Source: Karalla daura (lineage: Eukaryota > Chordata > Actinopteri > Chaetodontiformes > Leiognathidae). From it: 64,000 bases of DNA. Under the pieces are notes generated by a model. That model made no database searches. It worked only from the letters and a program-made list of their open reading frames with translations, and was not told where the DNA came from. The DNA is taken from NCBI GenBank assembly GCA_029224185.1, contig CM055192.1, forward strand, positions 18,922,739-18,986,738. Direction: 5' to 3'. The translations under genes were made by a program, and so were the position numbers. Positions 10,273 to 22,810 of the stretch are shown in pieces. The stretch's first letter is position 1. The number at the start of each line of letters is the position of its first letter.

Positions 10273-12810
10273 ATATTTATTGAATTGTCTAGTGCCCCTA
10301 CCAGAAATCACAGATGACCGATTTTCAGTGACACTAGTTTTCCAGATGGGCTCACACGCTAGCATGATAACATACCGGTGTTGAAGTTCTGTTTAGTAAA
10401 AATGAGATGAAGTCACTGTGAAAATATTCAGAACAGCAAATCTAATCAGACAGTTAAAAGATCATCACCTAGCTGATCACGCTTTGTCTTTTCCAGTAGT
10501 TCAACACTTTACTTTGAGGACTGTCCAAATAAGATAAGAACCCATAACTCTGTGCAGTTTGTGTGAAATTGTAAATCTTCACAATTTATTTTGTTGTAGC
10601 TCTAAGACTGAGGAAATGAAAAGAAAAAAATCTGAATTCACAACACACTGAAAACAAATTTGGAATCACTACCGACTACTTCTGATGCATGTTTTTGGAC
10701 ACATGAAACAAATTCAGAGTAACAGGATGTTGTTGTTTTCAAGTTTTCAATCTTGTCAATTGTAACTGCGTCATTTTTTTTCTTACCCACTTCATCCTAA
10801 AAATTTCCAAAAAAAGCCTTGAAAATTAAATTCAGAGCACACCAGATGTCAGGCTTGGAGTCTGCATGAATGTGTTGCAACAGCCGTTTTATGACGGTAA
10901 CGATTTCTTGCCTCCTTTCCTTATATTGACACCTGCCTCTCAGATCAATGGCAGCCAGTCCAACAGGTAGACAGAATGCAGGAAACAATGTGCTGTTAGT
11001 TCTCTCGACATAATAAGTTCCCCGGGGTGCATTGCAAGACTTTATTACTGCTGTTCTCCTCCCAGTGAGGAACTTTGAGGAGATAAGGAAAGGAGAGAAC
11101 TGAGGAGAGGAAGAGAGAGGATGATGAGAGAGGGGGGAAATTGGGACACACTGCACGTCAGTATTAATGATGAGAACTCAATGGATGAAGAATTTCGAGA
11201 AAATAAAATAAAAGGAGCTTTTATTCAATAAGTTGTCTTTAAATTCCAGGTATTTGGGCTTATCTCAGTGGGGCAGTTGTTGGAGCCTTGCTGAGCACAT
11301 TCCAAACAATAACATAATTCATTCCTTGTTGAAAAATTTGCTTCAACATCTGTTTTATGCAGTTTCTGTCGTCTCCGCTGCTGGCAGACAATAGAATAAA
11401 CAGCAGCTGAAACTCAGATTTCAAGGCCGTGAACCGACTGTGCGAGGTGTTAATGAAAGCAGAATTATTGCTGCGCAAAGCTGAGTGTTGCATGTAGGAT
11501 CTGGAGGGCTCTGGACATGTATGGTTACAATGGTCTTATAATTTGTCATACCAGGGTCTACAAATGTAGCTTGAAACTGCTCAGTTGTTCAAAAACTGAT
11601 TCAGACATTTCAAGATTCGCACAAGTGCAAATGTCTCAATTTTTTTTTTCCTATTTATACAGAGGTAGATGTAATTACAGGAAATCCATTAACAAATGAA
11701 GATATAATACATTAATATATGCGTCAGGTGAAATATTTGGTTTTGGAAATTAAAAAAAAAAATCCAACCTCTTAGAAGTTGCATCACCGTCAGATGTTAT
11801 CCATGCTCACACAAACTTAAAATGTGCATGTAATACTGCAATTTTGATATGCTATAGTGCAAACATTTGACCTCTGCTGCAATATTGCCAGCAGTCATGC
11901 AAGAAAGGAGGATGTGCTTGACAAGAGGAGGGATGATATTTGGAGTAATGGGACGCACCACAGGTGTAGCCTACCTTCTGCTTGTAATAAATGACGTCCG
12001 GCCCCTTAAAGACAATTCTATTACCTCCCCAGTCATGTGCAATCAGTCTCTGTCAGGGAAATGGATATGCACACGTGTTACCAAATCGGTAGCCAAGGGC
12101 CTATCAATACAGGCTGATCTCAAGATTTATGCCACGACGCTGGTGGCTGGTACACACTTCTGACTGAATCGCAGCCAAGTGTTTCACTCAGGATGAAGAC
12201 ACAACCAGCCAAATCTAATAGGCCATGGACAACTTCCAGCACGATGTCATCCGTGTTTGTTGTGTATGGCCTTTTACACTAAACTGTGCACATCATGACT
12301 TTTTTTTTATCCAGAAAAGGAAAAAAGAAAAAACAAGGAAAAGTTTGCTGCAGTATTTTTAGCATTACGGACTTGGAATGGACCAGGGGGACTTATTATT
12401 TCCTCTTTGAGACAGCATAACTACGTGCTCTCCTCTTCATCTCATCACAGAGGTAGCAACACTTACAAACACATTTCTTACAGAACATATAAACCCAGCG
12501 ATGGCGCTTTCTTTTTTTCTTTTTTTACCCCTAACCAGGATCTCTTGTTGTTTACTGGCAGGGGAACCACATGGCTTGAATTTTTCTGTATTATCCTCTG
12601 TTTTATGTTTATTTTCTTTTTTCCTCAGCCTTCTTCTGTCTCTCTCGCTTCTCTTTTCTATTGCCATTTCGACTTTGCCCCGCGAGCATGAAACCGAAGT
12701 CAATGAAAACCAGGGGTGTATGGGTCCCAGCAGGGGTGAGGGGATCAGACCCTCTCGGAGTGTCACATGTGGGCCTGGTTAAATCAGGGGCAGACCCACA
12801 TGCACGCACG

Positions 12811-12828
12811 CACACACACACACACACA
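12811..12828. repeat. (CA)9 microsatellite
   Basis: Short CA array preceded by a CACG-type degenerate repeat. Confidence 0.9.
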
Positions 12829-15800
12829 AACGAGCAAACAAATGCACACACACTTACACTCTTTCATCGGACGAGGCCTCTGGATAGTGGTGTCATTTTG
12901 TACCCTTGGATCAACTGCTCGCAGTTTTCATTATTAGAGCGCAGTGGTCGGAATGAGAAATACTCTGGAAATACTCAACAATTTGCCTTTAATGATGTCA
13001 TGATGCTATTAGCTTACAGAGTGATCATGGAATCGCTCAATTGCTGTCTAAACGCAGGAACATATGTACTGTAAGCGTACATGATTGTACATCTGGGCGT
13101 GTGCATGTGTGTTCTAACTGCAGTTCCTGAACGCCTGAAATTTCCTTGAAATTTTCCACACCCACCTTCAACTCGCATCTATTCTCCCTTCCCCAAGTTG
13201 CACCTGATACATTTCTCTCCTCTTGTGAATGTCCAAATATTTGAGTGGGAGAGACATTTAAGAGAGACCTTGAGAGGAGCACAATAGCCTTCCACTTATG
13301 TCTCCACTGGAGGGGAAGAAATAAAAGTGGGGGGAAAAAAAAGCTTTCTCAGGCAGGGGCCAGAACATCTGGAGTGCAGGAAAACACCTAAAGCTGCCCT
13401 GATTAAAATCACACTTTTCCTCCCGAGCTGTGACAAAATGACACTTAAAAACAGCCAGCCTTAGAATAACACACTCGCGTTTTACAATAATACAACTTAA
13501 GTCTCTCTTTTATTAGATAAGGGTAAGCACAAATATGACTCAACTCAGCTTCAGCCGAGGCTTGTGATGTCTGTTTGGCTTGCGTGTTACATGCCACCTC
13601 AATAACCGAGCGAGTTTTGTTTTCTTCTCCCCTCTTTAGCTAATTTGTTTGTGGACTTTTTCAATTCCCATAATTTCATCTTAAACTTTCCTCTTAAACC
13701 TTGACCTCCTGAATTATTGTCAAGTCTTGTGGGCTGGAGTGCAGGCTGGGTGGCCGGGGCCAGAGGAGGCAGGAAAGAGGAAAAGCTACGCAGACTCTTT
13801 GGGATCTGTTTACACAAACGGGAAGTTTTTTGGTGGGAGATAAAAGTTAGTAACAGTGCTGAAGTGCTTTTCCCATCGTCTCTGGAATCCTCCTCGCATC
13901 GACCGTCCTGTCGCTTTAACAGATGTTTGCTTTAGGAAACTGTAAACGATGTCTGCATTTCAATTTTTGTTATCATCTTATTACTATAACTCTCCGAGCG
14001 TCACATTAAAAACTCGGGGTGGACTGTGCATCCGCCGACAAGCCAAACACAAATCTTTGTAGTGCGCAAGCCTCCTGAAGAGGATACATGAGGATGTGAG
14101 AGCAGTTTTGTCGCCCAGACTGTGTTAAATAAGATAGACTGCTGCTGCACACTGACAGATTTAGTGAGCACAAACTATGTGCTCGACCACCTGATTCTAA
14201 AGAGGCATGTGAAAATCAATCCCTCTATCTATGACCCACTGTTTGTCCGCGTAAACCTCCACACCGTAATCCCTTTAGTGTTCAATTAATCCACTCACTG
14301 CTGTTCCAACTTTGTATTACACACCGATTTGTATAACCCCTCTCGCGTAAGCTGTCTATATCTGTGTTAGCTCAGCCTCTGGTCGTGCAGCCTTTAGCAT
14401 CACCTCCACCACCAGACAGGCAGAGGGGGAGAGGGGCGCAGGCTGGGAGGGAGGGTCAACATCACATGTGATGAATGCCTTTCTACGGAAAAGCTGCACG
14501 GAATGTCCTTGACTTTAATCAAAACTATTTGTTTTTGGGGCGGCTCGTCTGTTGTCTCATGCGCTCATGTCCACTGATAGCCTGACATTAATGACACCAT
14601 AAATCAGGCCAAGTGACGCTTGTGTTTTTGGTAATGTTTCAGGGGCTGCTACAGAGATGGCGGTCATTGAGGAGGATGAGGAGGAGAGCAAAGAGTCTGT
14701 TGGAATTCCAGATTATGCAGGGGTTAACTAGCCCCCTGAGAAAAACACAAAGTCTGAAGCTGAGCTACCACAGCCAAGAAAACCAAAGCGAGGCTGTTTT
14801 TAATATGCATGAAATAATATGTTAGAGTCGAGAGCTAACGTGATTTTGTCCAGAATTTTCTGCCCATTACGACCAGAGACAATATGCCTCTTTCTTAAAA
14901 TAAATAAATAAATAAAATCATCATTTTTGCATCATATCTTCATACATGATTCTTCCTCTATGTTCAATAGCCACATGGTCACATTTGTAGTTCACCAGCA
15001 TCAAAGACTCGGCCAAACACCACTGATAAGCGGCTCTCTGTGGATATGTGAATGCCATGGTTCTCCGCCACACATCCCTCATCCCTTGCTGTGATAGTCT
15101 GCTCACATAAACACACAAGCCTTCTCTGGGCCAGGATCTAAACAAATCTGGCATGATTGATTTGACAGAGGCTATGAGATAACTGTTCACCGGCCAGTGC
15201 ACTATGAATAGAAAGGCCCTGAAATCTTCCTACAGTCGGCATTGGCCAAGAAAACACTGCTGCCCATTTGTATGTTTGAACAGAGGGGAAAGGCAGAACA
15301 GATGTTTAGCATTTCTACGGGTCAGTTAGAGTAATTCTACCTCAATTAGCCTGGATTTTAGGCATTAAGATGTTCTGTTTTGGGTCAGAGTGAACTTTCA
15401 CACACCAAAATCGTTAAGATATGACACTGTGTTGGAAGTGAAGTCGGCTGTGGGAGGATGAAGTCGAGCTGTTGCAGTGAAACTGTGACTGTGATCGAGC
15501 GCTGGTAATATCTCTTGGCATTTATGGCAAGTTCGGAAATCTTCACAGCTCAAATGTGCTCCAAATATGTAATTTACTGATGAGCAAGTAGTTGAAAATG
15601 GAATTATTGCTCAATGAAAACGTAGCATTCCTGTAAAAAGAAAAGAAAAAAAGTCCTCTGTCTTATCCCTCTAATTGGAAAGGCACAGAGCCTTGTAGAT
15701 CAGCACAGTAAGTGGTGTGTGGCTTTTCTCCCCTGTCACAGTCAATGCAAAACTAAGGAGCAATACATAGATCACAATCACAAGAGCTGTTTGGTTGAAT

Positions 15801-16639
15801 CTCACATTGCCAAGAGAAAGCTATCTAGACAGTGCCTGCCAAAAGGAGTGTGCATTTCTAATCCCTAGATGGCTCATAGGCGCAACAAATCTTATCTATC
15901 TACATGCTGTCAAAAAATGTCACTGCCATATCAAATGGAGGAGACGGTACCTGAAGGAGAGGTGCTGGAGGGAGGAAAAAGGAGTGGAAATATACAACGA
16001 TGTGCGTTTCCTCACTCACACACACACATCACCGCCACAAATACACTGGAGAGACATGGAGCTGTCGTCGGTTGACAAACAAATGACAGACAAATGACAT
16101 GTTGGAACACCTCCACCAGGCCTGATAGTAATCGCCCTGCGAGATTGTGCCAATGGCATCTCTTATGGAGAGACGAGCGAGGAGCGAGCGAGAGAGGCCC
16201 GCGTGTCATTTTACACAAACAAAACCTCTGCCAAACACCGGATGTGATTGCTTCCACCGCTGTCAACTGTGTCCAATCTAATCTGTCTGTCAATCTGGGT
16301 TGCAGGGAGTGAGGGCACGGTTAAAGGCGGGATGATAGAGAGGCGGAATGGTGAGGATGGAGAGAAACGGTGAATTTGTTGAACGGGACAGAGGATTTGA
16401 TATAAAGCTTAAGGGGATGTTAGCGTGAATCTATCTCAGCGGGTCTGATGCTTCGTGCTGTGTTAATGAGATCTATAAAGGCGGACAAATGTGTCTAGAT
16501 AATTAAGTGCTTCGCTGAGGTGCATGCCCCATGTTTAGGTGCTTTATCTTGTATTTTCTGTTGTGCCCTCGGTGTCATTTTATCATATTCTCATTTGTAT
16601 ACACGGGCATGTGTTTGGGGAGAGCCTGTATATGTTTTA
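12829..16639. other. Unique non-coding DNA
   Basis: No gene is recognised. The stretch includes an (AAAT)n patch near 14898-14917, a splice-like candidate at 14643-14722, and scattered AATTA cores. Open frames are 60-100 codons with no recognised domain. Confidence 0.55.
14643..14722 (+). other. Candidate 80-nt exon with acidic peptide (unproven)
   Basis: A TG-rich tract ending in TTTCAG leads into an open segment that starts two bases into a codon. It encodes 26 residues including AATEMAVIEEDEEESKESV, then meets a weak donor-like GGTTAAC. Read through, the frame stops at 14729-14731. An ATG in good context (AGAGATGG) lies inside at 14657. I do not recognise the peptide. GAG/GAT repeats can look acidic by chance. 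Confidence 0.18.
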
Positions 16640-16670
16640 TGTGTGTGTGTGTGTGTGTGTGTCTGTGTGT
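16640..16670. repeat. (GT)n microsatellite
   Basis: GT array of about 30 bp with one C interruption. Confidence 0.95.
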
Positions 16671-16788
16671 GAGGGACCTGTATTACAGTGTGCAGGGTGG
16701 ATGTCATGTACCCAGCAGTGAAGCCGGTGGATAATTGGCATCATGGTCTGACTCTCAGCAGTCTGAGCTGACCCGAGAGCTGCAAAAA

Positions 16789-16791
<3 letters not shown>

Positions 16792-16822
<31 letters not shown>
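16792..16822. repeat. (GA)15 microsatellite
   Basis: Pure GA array about 31 bp long, extending into looser purine-rich sequence. Confidence 0.95.
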
Positions 16823-16829
<7 letters not shown>

Positions 16830-17449
16830 CAGAGGGACTGAGTGTAACCTAATGGCAGAGAGACCGAATACATATATAATACAGGAACATGGGGGTTATT
16901 TATTTATTTATGATTCTATGAGCGGGGATATGAATATTGTGATGCAAGTGTGCACATGGCATTGTGTGGATGTGCACTTGTGTCTACTTGGGGCTGTGTG
17001 TGCCAGTGTCTGCAGCGTTAGGTTGCAGCACATACTATACACACAGGACTGGACATGCACACATGTTCTGTTTGAGTGGAAAAGTGAACAGCTAGAAAGT
17101 TAACATGTAATTCTGAGGGTAGACGAATGCCAAAAATGCACCCTGACACCTTTTAAAAAACAGTATTCAATGCTTTTATCTGTACAATCATCAGTCCTAA
17201 TGAGGCCAAATTATACTTTTATGCATATGCACTTATGGCTCATCAAAGTGTCACGCCGGGTCGTGCTCTGTGACCTCTGTGTTTCTGTGTGTCAGTGTAT
17301 GTTGTGTGGACCCTGCTGGTGGATACAGTATAATGTGTGCTTTTGCTTCTCCCTTAATTCAATCAAGTCCCTCCCGTTGCCGTGGCCTCTTTATTCCAAT
17401 TCGATTAGTGGGCTAAAGCCATCAAGATTTCCTGGACAAAATGAATGCT

Positions 17450-17530
17450 TGTATTAATCCCCGCAATTTCCATTTAAAACGTAAGGGCATCGACTTGATT
17501 AATAAGGGCTGATGCTGAATAATTACACAG
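17450..17530. promoter_or_regulatory. Candidate CNE with bicoid-type site
   Basis: Contains TAATCC (17455-17460), the core recognised by OTX/PITX-type homeodomains, together with further ATTAAT and AATTA cores within 80 bp. Function is inference from motif content. Confidence 0.2.
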
Positions 17531-17725
17531 CAAACACTGGGAGGGTTATAGGAAAAGCACAGCTGGGCCTGCCCTCTGGGAAACCAAAGGGGGGGGGTCA
17601 AAGTAAAGCAATGGCAATGACTGAGGTGATGAATCTCTTAGCCGGCCCCTTACGCAATTAACGAGCAACGCTTCTATTAATTTGGTTCCCCCAGAGTGGT
17701 GACTGGTCAGATGTCTCAGTGTCAA

Positions 17726-17751
17726 GGGTCAGGGGTCGAGAGCAGAGGTCA
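17726..17751 (+). promoter_or_regulatory. DR1-like nuclear receptor site cluster
   Basis: GGGTCA (17726-17731) and GGGTCG (17733-17738) are spaced by one base, the DR1 arrangement bound by RXR/PPAR, HNF4 and COUP-TF families. A perfect AGGTCA half site follows at 17746-17751. The second DR1 half has one mismatch. Confidence 0.3.
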
Positions 17752-20700
17752 AGCCAACAACAGCACAGAATAAGAGAGAAGTAAGCAGGCAGAGGCAGAC
17801 AGAAGGCGAGAGGGGGTGGAAAAAACAACACCTGAATTGGATTAATTTCAAAGGTGGGTTTTGCCCTCAGTTTTTTGTAACACCGCCTTGTTCCGTGCTG
17901 GGACCTATCAGCTATTCTGTCAGAGAGGTATCTTTGAAGCGTAAGGTATTCAGGGATTGTAGGTATGAAAGGAAACATCCAGTGCACATTTAATTGGGAG
18001 TGATCAATCGCTGCACGCAGTGTTTGAGCATTCAATAAAGGTTCAATCAATTGCAGGGTAGGGCAGGAGGGAGAGAAGACAAACAATGGCGCCGTTCTTT
18101 AGGGAAGGGATTCCAAGCTAACATTAATTCGTTGAAGATATTGTAAGGCCAGTGCTGCCACAATGTAATATTAAAGCAGTGATCCATTTTCATGCACTAC
18201 AGATGTTGCATTGATTGCACCCACATTGACTTTTCCCTCATGTTTCACGTGGTGAATGCTTCATCTTGTGTGCGTTGCAGTTTCAAATGGTCCCAAACTT
18301 TATTGTCGAAGAGCGTGTGAAGACAGGTGTCGCTGCATATCGTGCAGATATTATGCATTATATCAGCGACCAGTTGTTTTCATGTTTTTTTGGGCTGGTC
18401 TTGAGAAACGTTCTATCTTCTCAGGGTTGGTCTTATGTCTCACAGTCAGAGTTCAGTCCAAGTCAAACCCGGAGAACGATCGCACTTTTGCAGTCCTGGC
18501 ACCCTGGCTCTGGAGCAGGCTTCCGTTTCGGGAAAAAGGTCTTCTGGCACTGTCTCTTGTCTCAAAACCAATATTTATTGAATCACTTTCCTGACCACTA
18601 ATAGCCTTTTATTGCATAAGTTAGTGCTCTGTCATCCTTTCCTGTACTTATATACTGGATATTGAACTGAGATCCGCTGAGAACTTTAGGGTCATAACTC
18701 AAAGTCAGGGCCTACTATCTGTGAATAACTCCTAATAGCAGTCCTACCGGCCTCACTCTGGATACTCTCATGCTACACAGTGACCACTTCAAAAGAGGCC
18801 CACCGGCCTCAAGGTTAATGCTGTACCAAATAAAAGGAGAAGTTGTTAAAATTAACACTGCGCCAAGGCAGCTCTGTTTCCCTTTAGAATACAGGGAGTC
18901 TCAATCCTTTTATGTTTGATAGAAAGCATTCCCACATGTTTTCAGATATGGAGAAAATGCTCCCGGGATGGACTGTCATGGCTGCCTCCTGTATGGCTTC
19001 AAAATGCCTCTTTGTTAAGTGGCAGCGGAGGAGGAAATGAAGCTTGACACTATTTTGATTCTGAAAACACCATCTGGACTTTCCCTGGCCTAACCATTAT
19101 CATAGTTCTTAAAAGTGTTGCATGCATAGACGGAAACTCTGAGATGTGACGGACGAGGGGTCGCGCTCAAGGTTTTACTTTACTGCCTTCCTCCTGTTAC
19201 AGCACCGCTAATTTCTTCCTCACGCCTACCCCCCTTTTTCCTACTCATGTCTGTCTCCCTCTCTTGGCTCTCTCTAAAATGGGGTGTTTCAGCTTAATTA
19301 AAAGGCATTTTATGATTGTAGAATTGAACTCTATTTTAGTGATTGGTTTATATCGCAGCCCATGCAACGTGAAGATGTATTGCTTTTGAGTGTGCTAAGT
19401 GTCACAAGTGGATAATTACATGAACATATGTGTGTCTCGTATTTGTGTATACAAGCTTTTTTTTTTAGTGTATGGTGTTTAATTTGCAGATACTGCATCC
19501 CATTCATGCCAGTATACTTAGTAGTAGATAAGAACCACCAAAAGTGATTTGCCCTCAGCTAATTTTGCCATCTGTTGACAGAAAAGCTCCCCCTCAGAGT
19601 CTCACAGCAGTTGAAGTAGAGCAACACAGTGAACGAAGACTAACCCTAATCAAAAAGACAAAACAACATATGCTTGCACTCTTACAATTTGAGCAGAAGT
19701 TACTCTCTCATACGCAGTGCCACAGATGACTGACATTGTTTTGTTCCAGCTGCACTTTTCCCATCTGCCAGCAAATAGGCTGGATTCATAACACGAGAAC
19801 GAGACGATACAGTCAGATAGCGAGCGCTCCAGCGTTTTATGTTTGGACATGAGTGGCGAGCATGGACGTGGGTGTTTTATTTCATGCTTTTTTGGAAGTA
19901 TTAATCTCTTTAGTTCTAAGCCCCCTGTTAGTATACAGAGGGCAGTCGAGGAAGAACAACCAACGCTCTCATCCCATCTCCCCCCTGGCACCACTCGCAT
20001 CGCATCTGTAACTATTGTTCATGGAGGAAGATCAAGCACCAAGTAGAACTGCAGAGCCATGGGACTTGGGTGGGTGGAGGCCTGAAAAAGGAAGAAGGGG
20101 TTTTCCTGGTGATGGAAGGAAAGTGGGATCAGAACGAGTCCCTATCTGCCTCTTTCCTCTCCTCGCCTTACCCGACAGGGTCCTTAAGCCTGGCTCAAGG
20201 GGCTTATGCAGATTCAATGACCTTTTACCCAGGGACCAGATTTTACACTTAAATTACCATTAGAGCAGTGGTCTCCCTTGAGGGGGGCCACAGTCCTACC
20301 AAGCCCCCTATCAGGGGTTAAAAGCCACGGTGGCACTGTGTCTGGGCTGCATGCTAAACGATCTGGAACACATGTAAACTACAGAGCGGTTCGGCCGTTG
20401 GCATTGAGTCACAAACTGAAGGTGAGGTTTAGGGAGGACTACCCACGTGTTACACTTGTAGTCACTGCCCGAGGAGCTGAGTGAGTTTAAGAGTCGTGTG
20501 ATGAAGAAATGAGACAAAGTTTATTATAGTCCATTGGTAGCTGTACCATTCTGATTTGAGGATTTTTTTTTATTGGTAGGGTCAAGCAAATTCTTCTTTC
20601 TACTGTATAAGGGTTTTTCAATAAAACTGATTAAAATGCTGGAGAAATACTTTTTTTTCCAGTGTTCGAGTGCACATTGTGTCATTTGCCACCTCAATTT

Positions 20701-21078
20701 TTTCCAAATCATATACGTGCAAAAGGCTCTTGAAACTTCACAGAAGTAGTTTTGAAGTAGCTGTTGTATTAATAAAGAAGGACACGAATGGAAGTGGTTA
20801 AAAAAAAAAATCTGCCATTATCATTCCCTTCCAACATCCGAGAATGTTGGCACCTAACCTACTCATACTGTAACTTTGCTGCAGCGACACAAGGACATAC
20901 ACGGTGGACACACACAATTTCACCTCCGTTTCCTCTGGCCGCAGGTTTGTTTGTCTTTAATTCCCTGCTGCGTGGGGGTAATGGGGACTCTGTGACAGCT
21001 GTCATTCTGCCATGACCTCAACGGACTCTAGATCAGTAGTGGCACCATGATTGTCAGGATCAGGTGTCTGCGCACGTC

Positions 21079-21084
<6 letters not shown>

Positions 21085-21116
<32 letters not shown>

Positions 21117-21134
21117 TGTGTGTGTGTGTGTGTG
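21085..21134. repeat. (GT)n microsatellite, 50 bp
   Basis: TG array with one A interruption. It is the first of four TG/CA arrays within 1.5 kb. Confidence 0.95.
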
Positions 21135-22092
21135 ACAAGGTGCGTGCATTCACACATGCCCGTGCACACGATGCTGTGTGTGCGTGAGAGGGAGAGTGGG
21201 GAGGACGGAGGACTGAGCGCACAGGGTGCATTTGATGTGAAAATAGTGGTTAAATACTGAAAGGGACTTCCTCCACTCCAAGACCCCCCCAGGCCCAACA
21301 ATATGCCACTCCGAATATGTCTATTCAGCAGGAGACTCGTTCTGACAGCAGGCCAAAACAAGACTCACACTCTCGTAGGCTGATGTGACATGGGGCATTA
21401 GGAGCTGGAAAGGCAAAATCTAAGTGGAGACGGGACGGAGGTTGAAACATTTCCTCCACATATTACCAGCTTTGATGTAGTGAAATAGTTAATTAGGGAT
21501 TGTGTTACATGCCCTGATTTTTATCATTTTCTTTTTTTCTTTTTTTTTTACACAGGAAAAGACATTGTTACTCAGATTCAACTATTCCCCCGTCTTTCCC
21601 CTTTCCCTGTCCACACTTTCCTCGGTTTATGTTAACTAGCAGAGAAGCGCTGTCAAAGAGTCGGGAAGCAGAAGGATGGAGGGAAAAGTGGGAGCAGAGC
21701 GCGGTCGACTGCTGCTCCGGGGGTGTGTGGCGTGTGGAGCCGGGGTGGGCAGGAGGCGAAGAGGAGGAGGAGGTTCATAGTTAGTGGTGATTCTGCTTCT
21801 TGACACATCAGACCGGGCTGTGAGGTTGGTGCTCAGTTCAGCGGTCTCACTGGGAGTGGGTGTCTGCGGTCGAAGCCTCGTGTTAGACCACAAAAACAGC
21901 CCTGCGCTAAAATAAAGGTGAAAATAGAAAGAAGTGTAGGCGGGCGGGGTCGGGGAGCGCACGTGGTGCAGTGTCTCCCATCTCCAGCCGACTTCCCCTC
22001 AAACATCCCCTCCTTATCACCACACTCCAAGCTGCCTGGGCCCTGCTCACCTCTGATAGGACAGGCAGTCTCCCAGAGTGAGGGCCAAGCTG

Positions 22093-22094
<2 letters not shown>

Positions 22095-22144
<50 letters not shown>
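22095..22144. repeat. (TG)25 microsatellite
   Basis: Perfect TG array of 50 bp, the longest uninterrupted dinucleotide array in this cluster. Confidence 0.97.
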
Positions 22145-22145
<1 letters not shown>

Positions 22146-22324
22146 ATCGGACTCTGCCTTCGTGCATGACTCATCCTAATTGGGAAGGTCTCTGCTCGGC
22201 AGCAGATCCTTCTCCTGCTGTTTCAGCCTGTTTAAAGTGATGAACCCGGGATGAGATCAACAGTCGAACACCACAGCTTTTATTGCCTCTGTGTTTGACC
22301 TCGTTCTGTCTTCCTCACCTCTGT

Positions 22325-22326
<2 letters not shown>

Positions 22327-22356
<30 letters not shown>
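22327..22356. repeat. (GT)15 microsatellite
   Basis: Perfect GT array of 30 bp. Confidence 0.97.
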
Positions 22357-22358
<2 letters not shown>

Positions 22359-22524
22359 TTATTGTGTGTGCCTGTGCTTGTGAGATTCAAGACTAGATCA
22401 TTCACAACTATGAGCGTATGTGTTTGTGATACATATTGTGTGCATGTATGTGTGTGTGTGGGGGAATTTGAAGAACAGCACTATTTGTATTGAGGCTGTT
22501 TCCCCTCACCTTCCCTCACCCCCC

Positions 22525-22564
22525 TACACACACACACACAAACACACACATACGCACACACACT
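22525..22564. repeat. (CA)n microsatellite
   Basis: CA array of about 40 bp with AA, TACG and CT interruptions, in opposite orientation to the three preceding TG arrays. Confidence 0.95.
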
Positions 22565-22619
22565 CTCACCCCTCTAAAACGATTATATGTCAGCAATCCC
22601 CACAATTTGGTTCCCGCTA

Positions 22620-22810
22620 AAGCTCCTGTGAACTCATCGCACCCATCTGGGGAATTATGCAAGCTGTAATGCAGGTCTCACCTGCCAACGCAGAGCGCAA
22701 GGCCAGCCGGGGGACTGGCCGTCATGTGATAAGTCTGCCCTGACCAGTTCAAAGCTGATTTGGCCAGGGGCTGATTGCTGGCAGCTAATCATTTTAGCAA
22801 TACCGAGTAG
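22620..22810. promoter_or_regulatory. Candidate conserved non-coding element
   Basis: Complex DNA immediately beyond the microsatellite cluster, with a 6-bp-arm stem (GGCCAG 22701-22706, CTGGCC 22715-22720) and a homeodomain-type TAAT core near its right end. It overlaps a minus-strand exon-like segment. Conservation is not tested. Confidence 0.25.
22682..22777 (-). other. Candidate minus-strand 96-nt exon, phase 0/0 (unproven)
   Basis: On the minus strand a strong donor (GGCAG|GTGAGA) ends a 32-codon open stretch preceded by CTGCCAG. The reading includes ISFELVRADLSHDGQSPGW. The acceptor lacks a good pyrimidine tract. No domain is recognised. It may instead be an open frame lying by chance in a conserved element. 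Confidence 0.15.

Larger units (their letters stand above)
9137..12810. other. Unique non-coding DNA
   Basis: No gene is recognised. Features are an octamer ATTTGCAT at 9944-9951, poly-A/T patches and a 13-bp direct repeat at 10234-10272. A minus-strand splice-like segment at 10187-10241 is listed separately. Open frames of up to 119 codons have no recognisable domains. Confidence 0.55.
16823..21084. other. Unique non-coding DNA
   Basis: No gene is recognised. A homeodomain-rich block at 17450-17530 and nuclear-receptor-like half sites at 17726-17751 are listed separately. A 7-bp-arm inverted repeat (CCAACAT/ATGTTGG) lies at 20831-20850. Open frames of 110-140 codons at 17658-18086 and 18256-18601 are not recognisable proteins. 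Confidence 0.55.

Noticed and set aside
20265..20300. Possible hAT-type terminal sequence (GCAGTGGTCTC)
   Set aside because: No inverted partner or 8-bp target duplication found nearby.
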